From positions 1 through 13,483 of the forward strand of contig CABUUB010000049.1 of assembly GCA_902494625.1 (NCBI GenBank): a DNA stretch of 13,483 nt. Direction: 5' to 3'. The translations under genes and the position numbers were made by a program. The notes beneath the pieces are model-generated. The model was not told where the DNA came from. It did no database searches and worked only from the letters and a program-made list of their open reading frames with translations. Positions 6,762-12,673 of the stretch are shown here, in pieces; position 1 is the stretch's first letter, and each line of letters starts with the position of its first letter. This DNA comes from an uncultured Collinsella sp. Its GTDB lineage: Bacteria; Actinomycetota; Coriobacteriia; Coriobacteriales; Coriobacteriaceae.

Positions 6762-6932
6762 ATGTTCAATGCTGTCGTGCATGCTTTACTTGCCCTCGCG
6801 CCCGAGCTCGATGCTGCAAAGGTCGAGGACGTCCCTATGAGCCTGAAGGCTTGGATTGACGGTTCGCAGGGCAACATCCGGAGGGAGACGTTGGGCGCCA
6901 AGTGCATGGTGCGTCACTTCTTTGCAAATTAG
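6762..6932 (+). CDS. Small hypothetical protein (56 aa) between argG and argH
   Basis: ATG at 6762 follows GAGGAG (6748-6753) by 8 bases, a good ribosome binding site, and the frame closes at TAG 6930-6932. The product is 56 residues: a short hydrophobic start (MFNAVVHALLALAP), an acidic middle and a basic tail including GNIRRETLGAKCMVRHFF. I see no full membrane segment, signal peptide or known motif. Codon use is mixed: mostly G/C-ending, with a few rarer codons (TTA, CGG, AGG). It sits on the same strand as argG and argH, preceded by a 12-bp hairpin and followed by 118 bases before argH. I do not recognise the family. It could be a genuine small protein, a regulatory ORF tied to argH, or a remnant of a larger gene. 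Confidence 0.5.
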   Translation: MFNAVVHALLALAPELDAAKVEDVPMSLKAWIDGSQGNIRRETLGAKCMVRHFFAN

Positions 6933-6982
6933 CTATATGGCCTCGCGCACGGTGGGGAATATGCAAAACTAGCGGTTGAAAA

Positions 6983-6996
6983 ATCGCTTTAGCGAT
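6983..6996. promoter_or_regulatory. Perfect palindrome upstream of argH (possible operator)
   Basis: ATCGCT-TT-AGCGAT is a perfect 6-bp inverted repeat with a 2-base centre, lying 55 bases before the argH start codon. Such tight palindromes often bind dimeric repressors. It does not resemble the ArgR box. A lone TATGCAA (6960-6966) nearby resembles half an actinobacterial ARG box, but no partner half-site is present. Confidence 0.3.
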
Positions 6997-7050
6997 ATGG
7001 CGCATTGCTTTGGGCGCTTGTTTTGGTATTTGGAGAAAGGAGACGGTTCC

Positions 7051-8481
7051 ATGGCTCTTTGGGGCGGTCGTTTTGAGGCGGGCGTGGCCGAGGTCACGCA
7101 GGAGTTTGGCGCGTCGCTGCCGGTCGACAAGCATCTCTATAAGCAGGATATCGCTGGCTCTAAGGCACATGCCAAGATGCTGGCCGCCCAAGGCATCATC
7201 AGTGCCGAGGACGAGCAAGCGATTGCCGAGGGCCTGACCGGAATCGAACAGGATATCGATGCCGGCAACTTTACCTTCGATATCAACGACGAGGACATCC
7301 ATATGTCCATCGAGAGCGAGCTGACGCGTCGCATCGGTGAGGCCGGTAAGCGCTTGCATACCGGGCGTTCGCGCAACGACCAGGTGGCGACCGATACGCG
7401 CCTGGGCGTCAAGGCGCTTGCCAAGGAGCTCATGGAAGCCAATCTTGAGCTGCGCCATGTGCTGGTGGATGCGGCCAAGAAGTACGACAAGGTGATTCTG
7501 CCGGGCTACACGCATATGCAGCACGCTCAGCCCGTGCTGCTGTCGCATCATCTGCTGGCATATTTCTGGATGTTCGCGCGTGACTTTACGCGCCTGAAGG
7601 CCGCCTTTGATGCCGCCGACAACTGTCCACTGGGTGCTGCCGCGCTTGCCGGTACGAGCTATCCGCTCGATCGCCAGATGACGGCTGCCGAACTTGGCTT
7701 TGCGGGCGTGATCCCCAACTCGCTCGATGCGGTTTCCGACCGTGATTTCCTGCTCGACCTGCATTACGCCGGCTCCGTCATGGCCATGCACCTGTCGCGT
7801 CTTTCCGAGGAGATCGTGCTGTGGTCGAGCTCCGAATTTGGCTTTATCACGCTTTCAGACTCGTACTCCACCGGCTCGTCTATCATGCCGCAGAAGAAGA
7901 ACCCCGACTTTGCCGAGCTTATCCGCGGCAAGAGCGGTCGCGTGTACGGCAACCTGGTGCAGTTGCTCGTGACCATGAAGGGCTTGCCGCTCGCCTATAA
8001 CAAGGACTTGCAGGAGGACAAGGAGGGCGCGCTCGATACCGCCCATACGCTCATGCAGTGCCTGTCCGTTATGGCCGGAATGATTTCGACTTGGACCGTC
8101 AACGAGGATGCCATGGCGCGCGAGTGCGGCGTGGGACACCTTGCCGCCACCGATGTTGCCGATTACCTGGCCAAGCGTGGCCTGCCGTTCCGCGAGGCAC
8201 ATGCCGTGGTGGGGCATCTGGTCCTGATGTGCGAGAAGCGCGGCTGTAATCTTGAGGACCTGCCGTTTGAGGTGTTCCAGGAGGCAAGCCCGCTCTTTGA
8301 GCGCGACATTACCGAGGCGCTCGACATCCCGTCGATTGTCGCCGCGCGCACGACCGAGGGCGGCACCGCTCCTGCCGCCGTTGCCGCGCAGCTGCAGCGT
8401 GCCGAGTCACAGCTCGTGGCCGACGAGGGCGCGTTTGGATCGCTGACCAAGGTCGTCGAGATGGGACACGGGGCAAAGTAG
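7051..8481 (+). CDS. argH: Argininosuccinate lyase
   Basis: 476 residues, close to the family norm. It splits argininosuccinate into arginine and fumarate, the last step of arginine synthesis, and works as a cytosolic homotetramer in the fumarase/aspartase superfamily. It begins MALWGGRFEAG as expected. THTGRSRNDQV-type residues are at 103-112, the catalytic-histidine region GYTHMQHAQP at 152-161 (H155 likely) and the superfamily signature GSSIMPQKKNPD at 275-286. ATG 7051 follows AAAGGAG (7036-7042) by 8 bases; an upstream in-frame start at 6976 has no such support and adds an atypical N-terminus. A strong terminator lies 52 bases after the stop. The separation from argG by hairpins and a small ORF suggests that it may have its own promoter, although none with good consensus is visible. 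Confidence 0.98.
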   Translation: MALWGGRFEAGVAEVTQEFGASLPVDKHLYKQDIAGSKAHAKMLAAQGIISAEDEQAIAEGLTGIEQDIDAGNFTFDINDEDIHMSIESELTRRIGEAGKRLHTGRSRNDQVATDTRLGVKALAKELMEANLELRHVLVDAAKKYDKVILPGYTHMQHAQPVLLSHHLLAYFWMFARDFTRLKAAFDAADNCPLGAAALAGTSYPLDRQMTAAELGFAGVIPNSLDAVSDRDFLLDLHYAGSVMAMHLSRLSEEIVLWSSSEFGFITLSDSYSTGSSIMPQKKNPDFAELIRGKSGRVYGNLVQLLVTMKGLPLAYNKDLQEDKEGALDTAHTLMQCLSVMAGMISTWTVNEDAMARECGVGHLAATDVADYLAKRGLPFREAHAVVGHLVLMCEKRGCNLEDLPFEVFQEASPLFERDITEALDIPSIVAARTTEGGTAPAAVAAQLQRAESQLVADEGAFGSLTKVVEMGHGAK

Positions 8482-8532
8482 GGGTTTGGCTGAAGCCGTA
8501 TTGCCCTTTTATCGATAAATCGTTTTGCTTTT

Positions 8533-8566
8533 ACGGGCGCCTTCTGTTGCGGGCGCCCGTATTTTG
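8533..8566 (+). terminator. Intrinsic terminator of argH
   Basis: ACGGGCGCC (8533-8541) pairs perfectly with GGCGCCCGT (8552-8560) around a 10-base loop, followed by ATTTTG. It lies 52 bases after the argH stop. Confidence 0.85.
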
Positions 8567-8773
8567 TTGCTATCGGGGAGGGGCTTGTCGATAACTTCTG
8601 TAGGACCTTTGGGCAGGTTGTGAAGGGGATACGTTCGCGGGTGGCAACCGACCGTCTGCTCTGTTCGATGCGGTTGATGGGCGGTCGGATGGTACTCTAA
8701 TCGGGCTTCGAAACAGAAGTGACACATATGGAGCGCTTTAATAAATTGCAGCGTTTCAATAAACAGCTTTTTG
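8567..8773. other. Non-coding spacer between argH terminator and ndk promoter, with two exclusive hairpins and a direct repeat
   Basis: No convincing gene was found here. CAACCG (8645-8650) can pair with CGGTTG (8671-8676), while the overlapping CCGACCG (8648-8654) can pair with CGGTCGG (8682-8688); the two helices cannot coexist. Nearer ndk, AGCGCTTTAATAAA (8732-8745) recurs as AGCGTTTCAATAAA (8750-8763), two mismatches, 18-base period, ending 10 bases before the -35 element. The direct repeat could be a binding site for a regulator of ndk. Confidence 0.4.
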
Positions 8774-8802
8774 TTTAACTGCAGCTAAAACTCTGTTACG
8801 AT
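8774..8802 (+). promoter_or_regulatory. ndk promoter
   Basis: TTTAAC (8774-8779), a 17-base spacer, then TACGAT (8797-8802) preceded by TGT, giving an extended -10. A start near 8809 would leave a 57-base leader before ndk. Confidence 0.65.
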
Positions 8803-8865
8803 GCAGTCCAGGCGGGTGCCGGAATGGGACTTGGGCACGCGCGAACCTACTTGAAAGGCTACCTT

Positions 8866-9270
8866 ATGGCTATCGAGAAGACCTTCATCATGATTAAGCC
8901 CGACGCCGTGCGCGACCGTAAGATCGGCGAGATCGTTGCTCGCATTGAGCGCAGCGGTCTTGTCATCGAGCGCATGGAGATGACCACGCTCGAGCGCGCT
9001 ACCGTCGAGGAGCACTACGCCCATCTGGCCGACAAGCCCTTCTTTGGCGGTCTTTGCGACTTTATGACGAGCGGTCCGGTCGTCAAGATGGTCGTTTCCG
9101 GTCTCTCCGCTGTCTCCAAGATGCGCACCCTTATGGGCGCTACCAATCCGCTTGACGCTGCCCCCGGCACCATTCGCGGCGACTTCGCTGTCGATGTCAA
9201 CGCCAACGTGATCCACGGCTCCGACTGCTTGGAGAACGCCGAGATCGAGATCAAGCGCTTCTTTGGCTAA
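8866..9270 (+). CDS. ndk: Nucleoside-diphosphate kinase
   Basis: 134 residues, typical of bacterial Ndk. It transfers the gamma-phosphate between nucleoside triphosphates and diphosphates through a phosphohistidine, balancing cytosolic NTP and dNTP pools. It starts MAIEKTFIMIKPDAV as the family does, carries NPLDAAPGTIRGDF (94-107), and has the active-site histidine H117 in NVIHGSD (114-120). ATG 8866 follows GAAAGG (8853-8858) by 7 bases. An in-frame ATG at 8824 would add 14 atypical residues and lacks a ribosome binding site. It appears monocistronic, with a strong extended -10 promoter upstream and a 10-bp terminator downstream. Confidence 0.98.
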   Translation: MAIEKTFIMIKPDAVRDRKIGEIVARIERSGLVIERMEMTTLERATVEEHYAHLADKPFFGGLCDFMTSGPVVKMVVSGLSAVSKMRTLMGATNPLDAAPGTIRGDFAVDVNANVIHGSDCLENAEIEIKRFFG

Positions 9271-9310
9271 ACCAGCTTTGACTCCTTAAAGCTGTTAGCG
9301 TGTGGCTTGG

Positions 9311-9347
9311 GCGCCGCGGAATTCCATCCGCGGCGCTCTTTTTATTT
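9311..9347 (+). terminator. Intrinsic terminator of ndk
   Basis: GCGCCGCGGA (9311-9320) pairs perfectly with TCCGCGGCGC (9327-9336) around a 6-base loop, followed by TCTTTTTATTT. This is the most canonical terminator in the window. Confidence 0.93.
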
Positions 9348-9385
9348 CAGTAGACTTTTGGTAAATGCCCACAAATCTACTAAAG

Positions 9386-9420
9386 AGCCCCCGTCCGGAC
9401 GTTTCTTTCGGGCGGGGGCT
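9386..9420 (-). terminator. Probable terminator of rpiB
   Basis: AGCCCCCGTCC (9386-9396) pairs with GGGCGGGGGCT (9410-9420), 11 bp with one wobble position and a 13-base loop. Read leftward it follows the rpiB stop by about 27 bases and is followed by CTTTAG, a short T run. Confidence 0.7.
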
Positions 9421-9447
9421 GGCGTTAGCGTATGGCTTTGTAAGTCT

Positions 9448-9915
9448 TTAGGCCTCGTCGACGACCTTGAGGCCGCGCGTCTGGTCGATCTCGTTGAGGA
9501 GATTGACGCGACGCTCGTGGCGACCACCCTCGAACTCGGCGTCGAGCCACTCGTCGACAATCATCTTGGCGAGTTCGGATCCCACGACGCGGGCGCCAAA
9601 GGCAAGCACGTTGGTGTTGTTGTGCATGCGGGAGAGCTTGGCGCTGAAGGGCTCGGAGCACACGACGGCGCGAACACCTTCGACCTTGTTGGCGGCCAGG
9701 CTGATGCCGACGCCGGTACCGCAGATCAGGATACCCAGGTCGACGTCACCGTTGGCAACGGCCTTACCAACCTTGTAGCCGGCGATGGGGTAATCAAAGC
9801 TCTCGGAGGTGTCGGTTCCAAAGTTCACGACCTCGCAGCCGCGCTCCTTCAGGTGCTCGGAAATGATGTTCTTGAGCTCGACGGCGGCGTGGTCGTTGCC
9901 GATACCAATCTTCAT
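9448..9915 (-). CDS. rpiB: Ribose-5-phosphate isomerase B
   Basis: 155 residues of the RpiB/LacAB family. It interconverts ribose 5-phosphate and ribulose 5-phosphate in the non-oxidative pentose phosphate pathway. Visible motifs are GNDHAA (6-11), FDYP (40-43), LICGTGVGISLAANK (63-77) with the catalytic cysteine C65, RMHNNTNVLAFGARV (96-110) with H98 as the ring-opening base, and FEGGRHERR (128-136). The ATG at 9913-9915 is preceded by AGAGAGG (9924-9930) at 8 bases. Related LacA/LacB and allose isomerases share the fold; a single copy next to no sugar operon favours the RpiB role. Its upstream region holds repeated AAACGC elements that may be an operator. It converges on ndk, with back-to-back terminators between. 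Confidence 0.93.
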   Translation of the reverse strand: MKIGIGNDHAAVELKNIISEHLKERGCEVVNFGTDTSESFDYPIAGYKVGKAVANGDVDLGILICGTGVGISLAANKVEGVRAVVCSEPFSAKLSRMHNNTNVLAFGARVVGSELAKMIVDEWLDAEFEGGRHERRVNLLNEIDQTRGLKVVDEA

Positions 9916-9975
9916 GAGTGGTTCCTCTCTGGTCCGTGCGGCGGAATTGCTAAAGGTTTTACCGCGTTCGACTGC

Positions 9976-10026
9976 ATGATAGCGCGACTTTTGTGTAAAC
10001 GCTCGGGCGTTTTTTGGTCAAACGCT
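9976..10026 (-). promoter_or_regulatory. rpiB upstream region: -10 candidate and repeated AAACGC sites
   Basis: On the minus strand TATCAT (9976-9981) is a good -10 hexamer, with no consensus -35. AAACGCT occurs at 9997-10003 and again at 10020-10026, with an inverted GCGTTT at 10007-10012 between them. The first and the inverted copy form a 6-bp palindrome with a 4-base centre, about where a -35 would fall. This spacing suggests regulator binding, but no family is identified. Confidence 0.3.
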
Positions 10027-10120
10027 TTAGCATGCAACAAGACCGGCTTTTCATGAATGAATGCCGTCAGATTGCGCTTAAGCGCCGTCCGTCGGAACCA
10101 TGGTTGCGGTTTCTGATGCA

Positions 10121-10150
10121 TTGTTATCAAATAAAAGAGTTAACTATTAT
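10121..10150 (+). promoter_or_regulatory. Promoter of the CyuA-family gene
   Basis: TTGTTA (10121-10126), an 18-base AT-rich spacer, then TATTAT (10145-10150), 37 bases before the start codon. Both hexamers are close to the sigma-70-type consensus. Confidence 0.55.
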
Positions 10151-10186
10151 CGAGAGCCCAGTTCGTTATGTAAGCAGGAGATACCT

Positions 10187-11506
10187 ATGCCTACCGATTC
10201 CATCCGCGATGCCGCTTTTTGCGATGTCTTGAACCGCGAGCTTGTCTGTGCGCTCGGCTGCACCGAGCCCATTGCCGTTGCCTATGCAGCGGCGCTGGCG
10301 AGCCAGACGCTCGGTTGCGAACCCGATCATATGGACGTTGCCTGCTCGGGCAACATCATCAAGAACGTTAAGAGCGTGACCGTGCCCAACTCGGGCGGCA
10401 TGCACGGTATTGAGGCCGCGGCCGTGCTGGGTGCCGTGGGCGGCGACGCCAAGAGCGCGCTCGAGGTGCTCGAGAGCGTTGACGATGAAGACCGTGCTCG
10501 CGTGACCGAGCTTCTCGCCGACGCCGGCTACTGCGATGTGTCGCTTGTCGAGGGTGTGCCCAACCTCTACATCAAGGTGACTGCGACGGCCGGGGGCCAT
10601 ACCGCGGTCGTCGAGATTACCGATCACCACACCAATGTCACGTGCCATACGCTCGACGGTATTCCGGTATGCGGCAAGTCGGCGGGGGAGTGTGCCGCCT
10701 GCGCCGAGCGCGTCGTGGCCGAGCGTGCGGCAGATAGCGCCGATACCCCTATGAGCATTGAGTCCATCATCGACTTTATCGAGGACGGTGAAATTGAGGA
10801 CGCCCGCGCTGCCGTTGAGCGTCAGATTGAGCTGAACGGTGCGATCAGTGCCGAGGGCCTGGCGCACGCTTGGGGCGCCGAGGTTGGCCGTACGCTGTTG
10901 GGCGCTCGTGCCGATGACGTCGCCTGCCGTGCCCGTGCCCGTGCAGCCGCCGGGTCCGACGCCCGCATGAACGGCTGCGCGCTGCCGGTCGCCATTGTGT
11001 GCGGCTCGGGCAATCAGGGCATTACCTGCGCGCTGCCCGTTATGGAGTATGCCGAGTACCTGCGCTGCGACCACGAGCGCCTGGTGCGCGCCGTGATGCT
11101 GTCCGATCTTATCGCCGTGCATATCAAGAGCTATATTGGTGCGCTCTCGGCGTTTTGTGGCGCTATTTGCGCCGCATGCGGTGCCGGTGCCGCGATTACC
11201 TGGCTGTGCGGTGGCACGCGTGAGCAGATTGGCGCGACGGTCTCGAACACGCTCGGTAACGTTGGCGGCATCGTGTGCGATGGCGCCAAGGCGAGCTGCG
11301 CCGCCAAGATTTCCGCTGCCGTTGATGCTGCGATTCTGGGCCACGATATGGCCATGCAGGGCCGCGGCTTCCGTGCCGGCGAGGGCCTGATTCAGGATAC
11401 CGTCGAGCAGACGATCGCCAGCATGGGCTACGTGGGCCGTGTGGGCATGAAGGACACCGACATCGAGATCCTCAACATCATGATCGGCAAGACTCGTATC
11501 TGCTAG
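10187..11506 (+). CDS. cyuA: L-cysteine desulfidase / L-serine dehydratase alpha-like protein (CyuA/YhaM, UPF0597 family)
   Basis: 439 residues, matching the roughly 435-residue UPF0597 family that includes E. coli CyuA (YhaM) and archaeal L-cysteine desulfidase. These are oxygen-sensitive iron-sulfur enzymes that break cysteine into pyruvate, ammonia and sulfide, and are related to the serine dehydratase alpha chain. Motifs: ALGCTEP (22-28, C25), CSGNIIKNVKSV (53-64), GMHGIEAAAVLGAVGG (71-86), CGSGNQGITCALPV (272-285), CGAICAACGAGAA (324-336) and GGIVCDGAKASCAAK (360-374). The cysteines in the last motifs are likely cluster ligands. ATG 10187 follows AGGAG (10176-10180) by 6 bases; the frame is open further upstream, but the promoter lies inside that extension. 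The protein has 22 cysteines (5%), unusually many. Cysteine is the favoured substrate by family precedent, but serine cannot be excluded. Confidence 0.85.
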   Translation: MPTDSIRDAAFCDVLNRELVCALGCTEPIAVAYAAALASQTLGCEPDHMDVACSGNIIKNVKSVTVPNSGGMHGIEAAAVLGAVGGDAKSALEVLESVDDEDRARVTELLADAGYCDVSLVEGVPNLYIKVTATAGGHTAVVEITDHHTNVTCHTLDGIPVCGKSAGECAACAERVVAERAADSADTPMSIESIIDFIEDGEIEDARAAVERQIELNGAISAEGLAHAWGAEVGRTLLGARADDVACRARARAAAGSDARMNGCALPVAIVCGSGNQGITCALPVMEYAEYLRCDHERLVRAVMLSDLIAVHIKSYIGALSAFCGAICAACGAGAAITWLCGGTREQIGATVSNTLGNVGGIVCDGAKASCAAKISAAVDAAILGHDMAMQGRGFRAGEGLIQDTVEQTIASMGYVGRVGMKDTDIEILNIMIGKTRIC

Positions 11507-11512
11507 TAGTTA

Positions 11513-11579
11513 AGTTGCGGTGAGATAGTTCCTAAAATGGCCCGGTTGAGGGTCAAACAGGAACTATCTCACCGCAACT
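11513..11579. repeat. Perfect 21-bp inverted repeat at a convergent gene end
   Basis: AGTTGCGGTGAGATAGTTCCT (11513-11533) is exactly reverse-complementary to 11559-11579. The 25-base loop contains a further short pairing, TGGCCC with GGGTCA with one G-T. It lies 6 bases after the cyuA-family stop and 19 bases from the stop of the convergent HAD gene. No T run follows on either strand. It may stop transcription from both sides, or be a palindromic repeat like the one at 3782-3910, with which it shares no sequence. Confidence 0.85.
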
Positions 11580-11598
11580 GCGTTAGATGTTCTGATTC

Positions 11599-12357
11599 TT
11601 ACGAGAGTTCGTCGGCTACTTGGTGTTCGTAGAAGGCTTCTACTACGGCGTTAAAGTCGCGGGCGAAGTCTTCCATGGTTCCGCGCCAGGTGGCTCTGCC
11701 GGGCTTTCCTTGGCCCACATAGGCAGTCTGAATACCGCAGGCGGGGCTGGGGAAGTCGCGCTTGGGGTCGTTGCCCACCATGAGGACCTCGTGCGGCTCG
11801 AGCCCCATCACCTGAAGCTGCTCTAGATAGTAGGTGGCATCGGGCTTGCAGCGGGTGGTGTTTCCCATGTGCGTGATGAGCTCAAAGGGGGCGTCGGCCA
11901 GGTCGCCCCAACCCATGCGGCACTCGATGGCCCCCTGCGGAAAGCTGGGGTTGGTAAAGAGCGCGCAACGCAGTCCTGCATCCTGTACGGCCTGAAGCGC
12001 GGCGTGTGCGCCGGGCATGGCGTGGGCGTTGATGACATCGTCGTTCTTGTACGGAAGAACTTCTCGGTCGTAGTAGGTAAACGCTTCGTAGATGAGTGGG
12101 TCCGAGAGGCAAATGCCGCACCGGCGCTCAACCTCTTCTTGGTAGAACTCAAGGTTGGTGCGATTATCCGTGCCGCTTCGGCGGTTGGCGTTGAGGTCGA
12201 CCAAGATGGTGCCGAGGCGGGCCATCGTGCCACCGCGGCTGCGTCGCCCGATGTCCGCGAGCATCGACGAGACATCCTTAAAATAGCGAAGGATGAATGC
12301 GTTGAGGTTGATGCTAAGAAGCGTCTCGTCCATATCGAAAACGACTGCTTTGAGCAC
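11599..12357 (-). CDS. HAD superfamily hydrolase (HAD-IA-like phosphatase)
   Basis: 252 residues with a full set of haloacid dehalogenase motifs: FDMDETLL (7-14; D8 nucleophile, D10 acid/base), LFTNPS (133-138, T135), CKPD (170-173, K171) and VGNDPKRDF (194-202, D197 and D201). The helical cap lies between motifs I and II (about 15-110), as in subfamily I, which differs from the C2-capped HAD at 3921-4748. The start is GTG at 12355-12357, with GAAAGG (12365-12370) 7 bases upstream on the minus strand; the protein then begins MLKAVVFDMDET, as expected. It is divergent from rpsA. A weak promoter (TTGAGG, 19 bases, TATTCT) is possible but not convincing. The substrate is unknown; neighbours give no clue. 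Confidence 0.88.
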   Translation of the reverse strand: MLKAVVFDMDETLLSINLNAFILRYFKDVSSMLADIGRRSRGGTMARLGTILVDLNANRRSGTDNRTNLEFYQEEVERRCGICLSDPLIYEAFTYYDREVLPYKNDDVINAHAMPGAHAALQAVQDAGLRCALFTNPSFPQGAIECRMGWGDLADAPFELITHMGNTTRCKPDATYYLEQLQVMGLEPHEVLMVGNDPKRDFPSPACGIQTAYVGQGKPGRATWRGTMEDFARDFNAVVEAFYEHQVADELS

Positions 12358-12447
12358 GCGGGCACCTTTCTCGATAAATCGTTCTAGAATAGTTGGCTCC
12401 GGATACTTTACCTCAAAGGCGTATGGGCAAACTGCTTATCGTCAAGT

Positions 12448-12489
12448 TGTGGAGACAGCTGTCCATAAGATTACGAAAAAGTCTCCACA
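12448..12489. promoter_or_regulatory. 9-bp inverted repeat with nested palindrome in the divergent HAD/rpsA spacer
   Basis: TGTGGAGAC (12448-12456) and GTCTCCACA (12481-12489) are perfect inverted copies 24 bases apart. The left copy overlaps a second perfect palindrome, GACAGCTGTC (12454-12463). The group lies 24 bases upstream of the candidate rpsA -35 and about 90 bases upstream of the HAD start. It may be an operator serving either or both genes; no known regulator site is recognised. Confidence 0.4.
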
Positions 12490-12513
12490 CGAGTAAAAAA
12501 ACGCAGTTCACGC

Positions 12514-12542
12514 TTGAAATCGAACCCATTTCCCCGTAACCT
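12514..12542 (+). promoter_or_regulatory. Candidate rpsA promoter
   Basis: TTGAAA (12514-12519), a 17-base spacer, then TAACCT (12537-12542). The -35 is good and the -10 weak. It would give an rpsA leader of about 125 bases. Confidence 0.4.
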
Positions 12543-12644
12543 ATACGAACGTGATTGCATAAGCGTCACATTAGTATCTGTCGGCTCCCGAGTGTTCCTA
12601 AACGTTGTGTGCTTGTCGCACCCTTCTGTAGGTCCTAGCAATCG

Positions 12645-12669
12645 GGGCCCCGTAGTTCGAAAGGGGTCC
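12645..12669 (+). promoter_or_regulatory. Hairpin masking the rpsA ribosome binding site
   Basis: GGGCCCC (12645-12651) pairs with GGGGTCC (12663-12669), 7 bp with one G-U, around an 11-base loop. The right arm contains most of the Shine-Dalgarno AAAGGGG (12660-12666) that stands 7 bases before the TTG start. This could limit translation or support feedback by S1, which is known to repress its own mRNA in E. coli; the mechanism here is inferred. Confidence 0.45.
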
Positions 12670-12673
12670 ACCT

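Noticed and set aside
9307..10056. Plus-strand 249-codon open frame opposite rpiB
   Set aside because: It begins within the ndk terminator and covers rpiB antisense; no motif or ribosome binding site.
10166..11344. Minus-strand 392-codon open frame opposite the cyuA-family gene
   Set aside because: It is an antisense shadow of a clear family member, with no motif and Arg/Ala/Gly/His-biased composition.
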